The notes under the pieces: model-generated
Databases searched by the model: none
Told to the model about the DNA's origin: nothing
The model's input: the letters and a program-made list of their open reading frames with translations, nothing else
Shown: piece by piece, positions 50,909-59,738 of the stretch
How the letters are laid out: every line of letters begins with the position of its first letter
Position numbering within the stretch: position 1 is the first letter of the stretch
Position numbers and translations under genes: made by a program
Assembly (NCBI RefSeq): GCF_014385005.1
Contig: NZ_JACRSZ010000018.1
Location: 1-64,000, forward strand
Source: Jingyaoa shaoxingensis
Lineage (GTDB): Bacteria; Bacillota; Clostridia; Lachnospirales; Lachnospiraceae
Length of the DNA: 64,000 nt
Direction: 5' to 3'

Positions 50909-51248
50909 TGAGCAAAGCGATAAGCCGGGTTATGTCGTGAATGATCATCTATCCAGGCCTGATGTCGCCACCAGGCTCAAGCGACCTACCTAAAGCTGAC
51001 GGGCCGCCATATGCTTTTATTCGGTCTTGCTTCGAATGGGGTTTACATATGCCCTGTCTGTTACCAGCCAGGCGGTAGTCTCTTACACTGCCCTTCCACC
51101 CTTACCTCTAATGAGGCGGTACATTTCTGTTGCACTATCCTTGGAGTCGCCTCCACCGGACGTTATCCGGCATCCTGCCCTGTGAAGCCCGGACTTTCCT
51201 CGTCTGGCACCTTTCGGCCTGCCAGCCGCGATCATTTACCTTACTCAC
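50909..51248 (-). ncRNA. rnpB: RNase P RNA, bacterial class A
   Basis: The minus strand shows the conserved cores of RNase P RNA: GAGGAAAGTCCGGGCT near the 5' end, ACAGAAA, GGGTGGAA, GTAAACCCC and the 3' part with CATAACCCGGCTTATCG. It is the ribozyme that matures tRNA 5' ends. Size (about 340 nt) is normal. The 5' end is estimated from a good promoter at 51285-51257; the 3' end is placed just before the terminator and could be off by a few bases. Confidence 0.96.
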
Positions 51249-51256
51249 AAGATGAT

Positions 51257-51285
51257 ACTATATCCTATCCTTTCATTTTTGTCAA
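51257..51285 (-). promoter_or_regulatory. promoter of rnpB
   Basis: Minus strand TTGACA (51285-51280), 17-nt spacer, TATAGT (51262-51257). Confidence 0.88.
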
Positions 51286-51301
51286 ACAAATTTTATGATC
51301 T

Positions 51302-52969
51302 TTATACCTGATAGCAGCTTCCTCCCACAAATTCTCTTAAAAGCGAATTCAGCGGAATGTTCTCGCTTGGAATGCTGACAAAGTAATCCAGGAACTTCAG
51401 CAGACGCTTCGCTTCCTGGTATTCCGGCTCATTTCGCTGAATTCCAAGCAGAAGTGGCTGTGCATACACCTTCAGAACTGCCAGTTCATAGATCAGTGCC
51501 GAATTAAACATTACATCCGCTTCTTCCTGATATGGGAAAATGTGTGCTTCTTCTCCTCTGCGTACAGACGGCCACATAGCTATGGTATCTTTTGCCAATG
51601 TTCCTCTTGTTCTGGCATCCCGGACAATCCGGCGAAGCAGTCTTCCATCAGTAGTCGGGATTCGGTTATGTTCATCAATATTTAACTGTGTCAGAGCGCT
51701 GATATAGATCTTGAACTTACTTTCCTTTGGCAGTGTATAGGAAAGCCGGTCATCCAATCCGTGAATCCCCTCAATGACCAGTACATCATCCGTTCCCAGC
51801 TGAAGAATATTGCCCTTATACTCTTTCTTTCCTGTCTTAAAATTAAAGATCGGCATATCCACCGCTTTTCCAGCCAGCAGATCTGTCATATTCCGGTTAA
51901 ACAGTTCAATGTCAATGGCTTCCAGACACTCATAATCCGGATTGCCATCTTCGTCTTTTGGTGTATCTTCCCGCTCCACAAAGTAATTGTCCATTGGAAT
52001 CGGATGTGGCTTCATCCCGTTGGCAGACAACTGAGTGGAAAGTCTGTGGGAAAATGTCGTTTTTCCGGAAGAAGAAGGACCTGCAATCATAATCAGCTTT
52101 TTCTCCGGCTGTGCTGCTATCATGGAAGCAATCTCACTGATCTTCTTCTCCTGCAGTGCTTCCTGCACCAGCATCAGGTCATGCACACTTTCTGACACAA
52201 TCCGTTCATTTAAGTCTCCTACTGTGCGGATATTCATCATCTCGCCCCACTTGAGAGACTCCTTCTGAACCTGAAACAGTTTGGCATCTGCACGGAACTC
52301 CGGTACCAATTCCGGCTGCATTCTGTTCGGCATCTGGAGTACAAATCCCTCATCATACGGAATCAATACAAATCGGTCAAGATAACCGGTGTCCGGCACC
52401 ATGTAACCGTAAAAATAGTCTTTGAACCCTGCCAGATCATAAATATTGACTTTGGAAGCGATCCGGTAATGGAACAGCTTTTCTTTATCTTCCATTCCAA
52501 GCCTGTGAAACAGATCTATGGCATCATCTGTGGAAACAGATGTCTTGGTAATCGGAAGCTTCTTCTCCACCATTTCATGCATGGTTTTTTCTACCTGCTC
52601 CAGGAAAGAATTTTCTACTTTTTTCTGTCCTTTTACTGTTACATAAAAACCATTTCCCACGGAATAATGAATGCCTACCCGGTCTACCAGTTCAAATCCG
52701 CCTACCGAGTAGATTGCTTTGAGCATAAGCAGAATCATGCTTCTGCGATAAGTCATAAAGCCATTCTTATCCTTTATGGTCAGGAAGACTATCTGATCCT
52801 GGTCTTTGATCTTTTTTGTCAGTTCTTTTAATTTTCCATTCACAGATGCCAACACTATTTTACTGTCTGCATCTTTCTGAAACTCCTTTGCAGCATCCAG
52901 ATAACGGGTTCCTTCCCTGTATGTCACTTCTTTTCCGTCGATTTTTACCTGTAACATTTTTTCCTGCAT
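51302..52969 (-). CDS. nucleoside kinase with TGS-like N-terminus (uridine kinase-like)
   Basis: 555 residues. The N-terminus (1-70) resembles a TGS/ubiquitin-like fold, next comes a threonyl-tRNA-synthetase-like editing-type region (about 70-260), then a uridine-kinase/phosphoribulokinase domain with Walker A GPSSSGKTTF near 294-303 and VIEGIHGL. It lacks the synthetase catalytic core. This arrangement is common in Clostridia and annotated as nucleoside kinase; the true substrate is unproven. ATG with AAGGAG 9 nt upstream. Follows the nif3-like gene by 18 nt. No terminator separates it from rnpB. Confidence 0.88.
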   Translation of the reverse strand: MQEKMLQVKIDGKEVTYREGTRYLDAAKEFQKDADSKIVLASVNGKLKELTKKIKDQDQIVFLTIKDKNGFMTYRRSMILLMLKAIYSVGGFELVDRVGIHYSVGNGFYVTVKGQKKVENSFLEQVEKTMHEMVEKKLPITKTSVSTDDAIDLFHRLGMEDKEKLFHYRIASKVNIYDLAGFKDYFYGYMVPDTGYLDRFVLIPYDEGFVLQMPNRMQPELVPEFRADAKLFQVQKESLKWGEMMNIRTVGDLNERIVSESVHDLMLVQEALQEKKISEIASMIAAQPEKKLIMIAGPSSSGKTTFSHRLSTQLSANGMKPHPIPMDNYFVEREDTPKDEDGNPDYECLEAIDIELFNRNMTDLLAGKAVDMPIFNFKTGKKEYKGNILQLGTDDVLVIEGIHGLDDRLSYTLPKESKFKIYISALTQLNIDEHNRIPTTDGRLLRRIVRDARTRGTLAKDTIAMWPSVRRGEEAHIFPYQEEADVMFNSALIYELAVLKVYAQPLLLGIQRNEPEYQEAKRLLKFLDYFVSIPSENIPLNSLLREFVGGSCYQV

Positions 52970-52987
52970 ATAAAGTTTCTCCTTTCT

Positions 52988-53776
52988 TCAGATCACCTGA
53001 AACGGATTCCCGCTTCCTGTCTTTTTGATTTCCAGTTCAGGGAACTGCTGCCTCAGATATTGTGCCATATGGTCCACAAAAATATGTTCCAGTCCATAAT
53101 GTCCTGCATCTATCACCGCGATTCCCTGATCTACGGCATCGATTCCATCATGATGTCCGATATCTCCGGTAATTATCACTTGTGCTTTTTTTCGGATCGC
53201 AGTCCCAATCATGCTCTTGCCGGATCCTGGACAGATGGCAACGCGCTCAATCACCTGATCCAGATCTCCGAATATTTTTACCGTATCCAGCGCAAAAATT
53301 CTTTTGACAATCTGCGCACATTCTTCCACTGTCACAGGCCGTACCAGAGAACCGACTCTTCCGATTCCTTCCGGTTCTCCGGTCTTACTGTCTGTTCCTG
53401 TTACTTCCAGCACCTCCGGCTGCCGAAGTTTCATCATCTCGCCGGCCGTGCCTCCCATTTCTACCACATCATAATTAGTGTGCATGGCATAGTGACAGAT
53501 ATCCTGGGAAATCAGGCTGAATATTTTGTGCCCGGTCAGGGTCTCTGCCTGAATCTTACGTACACCATCCAGTGTCAGCGGATGATGGGTCAGAAGCAGA
53601 TCTGCCTGCCACTGTACTGCTTCGTCGATCACTTCATCTGTGGCATCCAGTGCCAGCAGTACTTTTCGTACTGCCTTGTTTTTTCGTCCCACCTGAAGAC
53701 CGCTGTTATCCCAGCTTTCTGCTTTTTCCAGAGGAAACTTCTGTTCCAGTTTATGTGTCAGTTCTTTTATCGTCAT
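52988..53776 (-). CDS. Nif3-like dinuclear metal centre protein
   Basis: 262 residues of the NIF3/YqfO family: LLTHHPLTLDGVRKI holds metal-binding histidines, with others in TNYDV and in the GDIGHHDG and DAGHYGLEH segments. Often annotated as GTP cyclohydrolase I type 2, but the function is not settled. Its start overlaps the trmK stop by 4 nt; trmK-nif3 is a very conserved pair in Firmicutes. Confidence 0.92.
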   Translation of the reverse strand: MTIKELTHKLEQKFPLEKAESWDNSGLQVGRKNKAVRKVLLALDATDEVIDEAVQWQADLLLTHHPLTLDGVRKIQAETLTGHKIFSLISQDICHYAMHTNYDVVEMGGTAGEMMKLRQPEVLEVTGTDSKTGEPEGIGRVGSLVRPVTVEECAQIVKRIFALDTVKIFGDLDQVIERVAICPGSGKSMIGTAIRKKAQVIITGDIGHHDGIDAVDQGIAVIDAGHYGLEHIFVDHMAQYLRQQFPELEIKKTGSGNPFQVI

Positions 53777-54465
53777 CTCATCTGCTCCTTTGCCAGACGT
53801 ACCAGCTCCTGCCGCTCCAGGATCTCTCCACGCCTTTTTTCAATATGTTCACCACTTTTTCCTTTCAGTGACTGTAGAATCTCCCCGCAAAGCTTCTCTT
53901 CTTTTTCCAAGAATTCCAGCAATACCGGATTATCGGATACAATCAGATATTTTCCAAAAGCATATTCCTGCTCAGTCCATTCTTCCTGACTACCATGTTC
54001 CACCCGCATCATAGGATAATACTTTCCTTCATCCAACACCATGTCCTCTGCTGTAATTCGATAACCATGTTCTGCCAGGAACTTACGAACCTGACCAATC
54101 TCAGACTGTGGCTGCAGGATCATCGTCGGGACAGTTGTCAGTATCTCTTTTCCGGCTTCCAGAATCCGTATCGTGAGAAGCCCTCCCATACCTGCAATGA
54201 TCACGCAATCAGCCTCCATGGCCTTCAGCTTCGCCACTCCATCAGACAGTCTTGTGGTAATCTGCTGTTCCATCCGGTATGCACGGATATTTCTCTGTGC
54301 CCGCTCCAGCGGGCCCTTATTCACATCCATGGCAATTGCTTTTTCTGTCAGATGATGTTCTGTCATATAGATGGGGATATATCCGTGATCGGTTCCCACA
54401 TCCGCCACACAGTGGCATGTTCCTGCCAGTTTTACAATTGCTTCCAGTCTCTTTGATAACTGCAT
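53773..54465 (-). CDS. trmK: tRNA (adenine(22)-N1)-methyltransferase
   Basis: 230 residues, Rossmann methyltransferase. S-adenosylmethionine motif DVGTDHGYIPIYM near 25-37, catalytic-type segment IIAGMGG and LQPQSEIGQVR. Methylates A22 of some tRNAs. Start chosen at ATG 54465 with GGAG 6 nt upstream; an ATG four codons earlier has no clear ribosome site. In relatives rpoD lies between dnaG and trmK; here only 72 nt, holding repeat F, separate them. Confidence 0.92.
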   Translation of the reverse strand: MQLSKRLEAIVKLAGTCHCVADVGTDHGYIPIYMTEHHLTEKAIAMDVNKGPLERAQRNIRAYRMEQQITTRLSDGVAKLKAMEADCVIIAGMGGLLTIRILEAGKEILTTVPTMILQPQSEIGQVRKFLAEHGYRITAEDMVLDEGKYYPMMRVEHGSQEEWTEQEYAFGKYLIVSDNPVLLEFLEKEEKLCGEILQSLKGKSGEHIEKRRGEILERQELVRLAKEQMR

Positions 54466-54496
54466 ACTATGCTCCATTTCTGTTCTTATTTTTACT

Positions 54497-54532
54497 GCAT
54501 CTGTTCAGTACCTTCACAGGTATGAATGCAGC
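54497..54532 (+). repeat. dispersed inverted repeat (F), partial copy
   Basis: GCATCTGTTCAGTACCTTCA matches the left half of copies E and I; the right arm is replaced by ATGAATGCAGC, which still pairs with CTGCAT at 54495. It fills the dnaG-trmK gap. Confidence 0.65.
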
Positions 54533-54537
54533 ATTTA

Positions 54538-56307
54538 CTATTCGCCAAACTTCACCTGGATTTTCTGTATCTGTGCCAGCTTCTTTCGGTCTGCAATCAT
54601 CTCCTGCAGTCCCTTCATATCCGTCGGATCCAGACTTGCAGTTCGCTGCTCCAGACTATGGGACAGGATCTTTCCCAGCGTCTCTTTAAATGCTTTCTCC
54701 CTGTCTGCATTTGTTTCTACCTGGATCGTCGTATTAAACAGGGACGCTGCTTCTCTCTGCTCCTCAGGCTCTGTAAAATGATTGATAATTCTTGCAGGAT
54801 TTCGTTCTCCTGCATCATACTGTTCAAACAAGAGTCCTGCTACTGTCTCGTACAGCTCGGTAGAAAAATCTTCTTTCTTCAGGAATTTCTTTACCACCGG
54901 ATACAGAGACGGATATTCAATCAGCCAGGTCAGCATCAGCTTCTGTGACTTCACTACGCCTTCGTCCTTCTCCTGCCGTGCCTGCCGGATCTTTACCGGT
55001 GTCTTCGGAATCGGTACATTCTTCATTGCCATACGGTTCACCAGCTTGCGCAGAGCATCAAATCCCACGCCATACCTGGAGGCAACTGCTTCGATATAGT
55101 TTTCTCGCTCCAGTTCCTGGTCAAATGCCATCAGCTTCTTTGCTGTCTCCTCATAAAATGCAGTTTTACTCTGAGGATCCTGCATATCATAATTTCTCTG
55201 AAGGATATCGATCTCAAACAGAAAACTGTTCTGTGCCTCATCTATCCGCTTCTGGAATTCTTCTGTTCCAAGTGCCTTGATAAATTCATCCGGATCTTTA
55301 TATGGCAGCATAGACAATACTTTGGTTGCCACCCCCGCCTCTTTCAGCAGTGGAATGGCACGTAAGGCTGCCTTCACCCCTGCTTCATCACTGTCATAGG
55401 TCAGTATAACCTCATCTGTATACCGCTTCAGCAGGCTGGCATGCTGGGAAGTCAGTGCCGTTCCCAAAGATGCCACCGCATTGGTGAAGCCTGCCTGGTG
55501 CATAGAGATTACATCCATATAGCCTTCACAGACCAGCATATATTTTTTTCGGGATGTACGGGCAATATTCAATCCATACAGGTTCCGGCTCTTGTCAAAC
55601 ACTTTCGTCTCCGGCGAATTCAGGTATTTCGGTTTACCATCTCCCATGACACGGCCTCCAAATCCGATTACCCTTCCGTTCACATCCATGATTGGGAAAA
55701 TTACGCGGTTCCAGAATTTATCATACATTCCCCGCTTTTCATCCACGTTCATCAGTCCGGACTGGGCGAGAAGCTCATCACTGATCCCTTTACTCTTCAG
55801 ATACTTGTACAGGTCATTCCCGTATTTTGTGGAATATCCAAGGCCAAATTTATGAATTGTCTCATCACTGAGCATTCTGCCCTTCAGGTAATTCATGGCC
55901 TGAATTCCGTGCTCGCTGCGCAACTGATAGTAGTAATATTTCGCCGCCATTTTATTCATCTCAAGGATTCTGCTGCGCAGATCCTGCTGCCGCTTCATTT
56001 CTTCATTCATTTCCTGCTGTGGAAGTTCCACTCCCACCCGGTCAGCCAGATACTTCAATGCCTCCGGAAAGGAATAATTCTCATATTCCATAATAAAAGT
56101 CAGCACATTGCCCCCTGCTCCACATCCAAAGCAATAATACATCTGCTTAGATGGGGATACAGAAAACGATGGTGACTTTTCATTATGAAACGGGCACAGT
56201 CCAAAATAAGAACTTCCCTTTTTCTGTAACTTCACATATCCTGATACCACATCCACGATATCATTTTTCATTCTGACTTCTTCAATCAGGCTCTCTGCAT
56301 AAAACAT
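54538..56307 (-). CDS. dnaG: DNA primase
   Basis: 589 residues: zinc finger of CHC2 type (Cys38, His41, Cys59, Cys62), TOPRIM catalytic core (LVCEGYMDVISMHQ and TYDSDEAGVKAA hold the acidic residues), and a C-terminal helicase-binding region. Makes RNA primers at the replication fork. ATG with GAGGAG 6 nt upstream. Element G separates it from dgt, repeat F from trmK. The usual downstream partner rpoD is not here. Confidence 0.97.
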   Translation of the reverse strand: MFYAESLIEEVRMKNDIVDVVSGYVKLQKKGSSYFGLCPFHNEKSPSFSVSPSKQMYYCFGCGAGGNVLTFIMEYENYSFPEALKYLADRVGVELPQQEMNEEMKRQQDLRSRILEMNKMAAKYYYYQLRSEHGIQAMNYLKGRMLSDETIHKFGLGYSTKYGNDLYKYLKSKGISDELLAQSGLMNVDEKRGMYDKFWNRVIFPIMDVNGRVIGFGGRVMGDGKPKYLNSPETKVFDKSRNLYGLNIARTSRKKYMLVCEGYMDVISMHQAGFTNAVASLGTALTSQHASLLKRYTDEVILTYDSDEAGVKAALRAIPLLKEAGVATKVLSMLPYKDPDEFIKALGTEEFQKRIDEAQNSFLFEIDILQRNYDMQDPQSKTAFYEETAKKLMAFDQELERENYIEAVASRYGVGFDALRKLVNRMAMKNVPIPKTPVKIRQARQEKDEGVVKSQKLMLTWLIEYPSLYPVVKKFLKKEDFSTELYETVAGLLFEQYDAGERNPARIINHFTEPEEQREAASLFNTTIQVETNADREKAFKETLGKILSHSLEQRTASLDPTDMKGLQEMIADRKKLAQIQKIQVKFGE

Positions 56308-56322
56308 AATAACTCCTCAAGC

Positions 56323-56466
56323 GTTACAGTTCACTTCGTTCACAGCAACATGCTTCGCAATGCACAGACATCATGCAGATGCATGATGTCGCGCGGTATG
56401 TCTCGGGTTTTCTGTGACCTACGCTCACAAAAAACACCTCGCAGGACATAAACTGTAAACAATTAC
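56323..56466. repeat. structured intergenic element, family 2 (G)
   Basis: 144 bp filling the dgt-dnaG gap. Outer arms TTACAGTT / AACTGTAA; inner perfect 10-bp hairpin GACATCATGC / GCATGATGTC (56367-56390). It shares GCGAGGTGTTTT (minus strand, 56442-56431) with repeat A, ACATGCTTCGC (56348-56358) with the gap at 13413-13423, and the GTTAC-GTTCACTTCGT start with element H. Confidence 0.7.
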
Positions 56467-56467
56467 T

Positions 56468-57478
56468 TCAGAACTGCCATAATTTAGGTATAAATAATTC
56501 GGTATATTTTGCCATGGCGTACTGATCTGTCATGCCTGAAATATAATCACAGACAACGCGCTCCACGCCTTCTCCTCTATGATAAATCATAACCAGATAT
56601 TCCTCCGGCAAACTTTCCAGATGCTCTGTATAATAATCGTACAGGGAACGGATTACTGACTCCGCCTTTCCCTCTTCGGATTTGGCTATACTGCCGGTAT
56701 ATACGTTCCGAAACATATATGCACGGAGATTCTTCATTGCCCATTCAATATCTCCGGTGGGATTGATCTGTGACTTTCCGATACTGTTCTTTACAATATC
56801 ACAGATCATAGTATTGAGCCGTTCTTTCGTGGAACTTCCCAGAATTCTGCGGTATTCTTCCGGAATATCATCTTCTTTCAGAATCCCTGCCCGTTCCGCA
56901 TCATCAATATCATGATTAATATAAGCAATCTTATCCGCAAGCTGAACACATCTGCCTTCCAGCGTGGATGGATGCCCACTGGTACGGTGATTGCGTATTC
57001 CGTCACGCACCTCCCAGGTCAGATTCAGACCCTGCCCTTTTTTCTCCAGAATCTCCACCACTCTCACACTCTGGTCACAGTGGATAAAACCGCCCGGATT
57101 TAGCTGATTCAACACATGTTCCCCGGAATGTCCAAACGGCGTATGTCCAAGATCATGCCCCAAGGCAATGGCTTCTGTCAGACTCTCATTCAGAGACAAT
57201 GCGCAGCTGATCGTTCTTGCAATCTGAGATACCTCAAGCGTATGGGTCAGCCGGTCACGGTAATGATCCCCTTGCGGGCACAAAAATACCTGCGTCTTAT
57301 GCTTCAGCCTTCGGAACGCCTTACAGTGCAGAATACGGTCACGGTCTCTCTGATATGCCGGACGTATCTCACAGGGTTTTTCATTCCGTTCTCTTCCTCT
57401 GGTATTCACACTCAGGGAAGCATAAGGACTAAGCATTGCCTTTTCTCTTGCTTCCGCCTGTTCCCGAATAGTGAACAT
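56468..57478 (-). CDS. dgt: deoxyguanosinetriphosphate triphosphohydrolase-like protein
   Basis: 336 residues, HD-domain dNTPase. Metal-binding HD residues are in RLTHTLEVSQIA and GHDLGHTPFGHSGE, with the last Asp in LADKIAYINHDIDD. Cleaves dGTP to deoxyguanosine and triphosphate, tuning dNTP pools; often encoded next to dnaG. The start at 57478 matches the usual family N-terminus (FTIREQAEAREKAMLSPYA); an ATG at 57502, with AAGGAAG upstream and overlapping comEC, is the alternative. Follows comEC directly. Confidence 0.92.
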   Translation of the reverse strand: MFTIREQAEAREKAMLSPYASLSVNTRGRERNEKPCEIRPAYQRDRDRILHCKAFRRLKHKTQVFLCPQGDHYRDRLTHTLEVSQIARTISCALSLNESLTEAIALGHDLGHTPFGHSGEHVLNQLNPGGFIHCDQSVRVVEILEKKGQGLNLTWEVRDGIRNHRTSGHPSTLEGRCVQLADKIAYINHDIDDAERAGILKEDDIPEEYRRILGSSTKERLNTMICDIVKNSIGKSQINPTGDIEWAMKNLRAYMFRNVYTGSIAKSEEGKAESVIRSLYDYYTEHLESLPEEYLVMIYHRGEGVERVVCDYISGMTDQYAMAKYTELFIPKLWQF

Positions 57479-57482
57479 TTTT

Positions 57483-59681
57483 TTATATCCGCCTGCCTGC
57501 ATCACTGTCTTCCTTTCTTTTTTTGAGAGTAAACCGGATCATACCTTCCAGATCGGTACGATGTATCTGATATCCGTTCTTTTCCAGCCGATCCAGCAGT
57601 TCCCGATGGGGATGCCCGTAACGGTTCCCCTTTCCGCAGGAAATCACTGCCACTTTCGCACCAATTGTATCCAGTATCTCTTCTGAACTGCTGTTTCTGG
57701 AGCCATGATGAGCTACTTTCAGCACATCTATCTGTCCCATGTCGTTCTCCAGAAGCTGTTTTTCTCCTTCTCCCTCCAGATCTCCGGTCAGAAGAACAGA
57801 AAAATCCTGATAGCTGACCTTCACAGTCATAGATCCCGCATTCTGATTCTCATACGGGAAATTGGCAATGGGACTGAAGACTTCTATCTGCATGCTATCC
57901 TGTTTTATTTTATCCAGCCTCTTGCAGCGCAATACCGGTATCTGCAGTTTCTCCGCCAGTTGCAGAATCTGCTTTTCCAGATCTTCCTCCTGCATAAGAT
58001 CCGGTATCAGAATACGCTTCACCGTAATTCCGTTACGGTTCTTTTGATTCCATCCTTTCTCATACCCTTCCAGGATCTCGATCAGACCACTGACATGATC
58101 CTGATCGAAATGAGAAATCATCCAGCCGTCTACTTCCCGGATACCCCAGTACTTTAAATACGGTTCCAGGCAGTATTTTGCCAAATTCTTCTGTGTACTG
58201 CTGCCGCCATCCATCATCCAGACATGTCCCAGTTCTGTCTGGATGCAGATTCCATCACCCTGTCCCACACTTAAAAATGTGACAGACCAGTCCCGATCTC
58301 CCTGATAACTTAAAATGCCTATTCCTAGTATAATTCCAAATGTACTCTTTATCAAATCTATTTTTCTTTTTTTCAGTAAAATCACAAATAGCAGAATTAA
58401 CGTCAGATAATAGCCTCCCGCTTTCCATAGCGCAGGTCTTCCGGTGATCCATATTGCCCCCGGAAGCTTTCCACAAAATCGGCACAGCGCAAAGGTAATC
58501 TGAAGCAGATAATGTACCGGCGCCAGTATAAATGTGCCTGCCGTCGTACTTACTGCCCCTGCCAGTATTCCGCCAATCCCAGCCATAACTATCACTGACA
58601 TGGACGGAACTACAAAGAGATTCAGGAAAATCCCATACATTGGTACCTGATAATAAAAGTAAGCTGTTACGGGCAGTGTCATCAGCCATGTGAAAATACT
58701 GACCTTAAAGGGAGACAGCAGTCTGTGCTTATCCGGCAATGCCTGAGATGCTGCCACTCCCGCCACAGCTGCATAAGACAACAGGAAACCACTCTGAACT
58801 GCCAGTCCTGAATCGTACAGAAGCATCATCACGCCTGCAACTGTCATTGCCGTGACCAGATCATAGGTTCTTCCAAGTATCTGCGCTCCCAGAAACAGAA
58901 AAAACATCAGCATGGCTCTCACACTGGATACGGAAAACCCGGTCAGTTCTGCATAAAACCAGATCCAGATGCCTGACATCACAGATGCTGTTACAAATCC
59001 CCACCTTCTTTTTCTCAGAAACTGAAATAAAGACATGCCAATTACCGATACATGAAGTCCTGAAATAGCCAGTACATGAATAATCCCGTTTTTCTGGTAA
59101 AGTTCCCTGATTTCCCCGTCCAGCCCGCTTTTTTCTCCCAGAAGAAGAGACTCCATCACACCTGCCTCTTCCGATGAGAGACTTTTTCGAAGAACCGCAC
59201 CGGCTTTTTCCTTTAAAATCCTGCAGCTTTCTCCCAGCCAGTCCACAGACTTTTTTTGTCTCTCTACATTTGCTTTTTTCAAGAGCATCACAATATTCTT
59301 TGATGCATAATACTGCTCCGCATCAAAGCCTCCGTCATTTTCTGCTCTGGAAAAATACTGGCAGACTCCGGTTACCTGAATCTGATTTCCGATCTGAAGT
59401 TCTGTTACTTTATTTAGTTCTGCTTTTATCCTGGTTGTTTTTCCAGCCGAGATGACCGGATCCGATGTTACTGAATTTGAATCTATAGAAATGTTTTTCA
59501 GATATATACTCTGACTGTCCTCTTTTGTTTCTGACCGGTACACAGTACCGGTTACTGTCAGACTGCTGCCTTCCTTCCACGGATGGGGAGTCCGCCCGGA
59601 TTCCCGCATATCCCATATTCCTGTCATCAAAAGCCATATGATGACAGGAAAGCAGATGATACATAATTTTCGTTTTCTCAA
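57483..59681 (-). CDS. comEC: ComEC/Rec2-type competence protein
   Basis: 732 residues: N-terminal membrane segments and an OB-like domain (1-150), the Competence membrane domain (about 165-440), and a metallo-beta-lactamase domain with HFDQDHVSG and AHHGSRNSS. ComEC is the channel for single-stranded DNA entry in natural transformation. Full length and no frameshift. The start is TTG (59681), 4 nt after AAGGAAG. Element H sits between it and the GerMN gene. comEA is encoded at the head of the same block. Confidence 0.93.
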   Translation of the reverse strand: MRKRKLCIICFPVIIWLLMTGIWDMRESGRTPHPWKEGSSLTVTGTVYRSETKEDSQSIYLKNISIDSNSVTSDPVISAGKTTRIKAELNKVTELQIGNQIQVTGVCQYFSRAENDGGFDAEQYYASKNIVMLLKKANVERQKKSVDWLGESCRILKEKAGAVLRKSLSSEEAGVMESLLLGEKSGLDGEIRELYQKNGIIHVLAISGLHVSVIGMSLFQFLRKRRWGFVTASVMSGIWIWFYAELTGFSVSSVRAMLMFFLFLGAQILGRTYDLVTAMTVAGVMMLLYDSGLAVQSGFLLSYAAVAGVAASQALPDKHRLLSPFKVSIFTWLMTLPVTAYFYYQVPMYGIFLNLFVVPSMSVIVMAGIGGILAGAVSTTAGTFILAPVHYLLQITFALCRFCGKLPGAIWITGRPALWKAGGYYLTLILLFVILLKKRKIDLIKSTFGIILGIGILSYQGDRDWSVTFLSVGQGDGICIQTELGHVWMMDGGSSTQKNLAKYCLEPYLKYWGIREVDGWMISHFDQDHVSGLIEILEGYEKGWNQKNRNGITVKRILIPDLMQEEDLEKQILQLAEKLQIPVLRCKRLDKIKQDSMQIEVFSPIANFPYENQNAGSMTVKVSYQDFSVLLTGDLEGEGEKQLLENDMGQIDVLKVAHHGSRNSSSEEILDTIGAKVAVISCGKGNRYGHPHRELLDRLEKNGYQIHRTDLEGMIRFTLKKRKEDSDAGRRI

Positions 59682-59701
59682 ACTGCTTCCTTTCTCATAT
59701 C

Positions 59702-59728
59702 GTTACTGTTCACTTCGTGAACAATAAC
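59702..59728. repeat. short hairpin element, family 2 (H)
   Basis: GTTACTGTTCAC / GTGAACAATAAC with a 3-nt loop, in the 57-nt gap between the GerMN gene and comEC. Its left arm matches the start of element G. Confidence 0.65.
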
Positions 59729-59738
59729 TTCATATCTT

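Noticed and set aside
51011..51298. A 95-codon plus-strand frame in the rnpB region
   Set aside because: It lies antisense to the well-conserved RNase P RNA and runs through its promoter.
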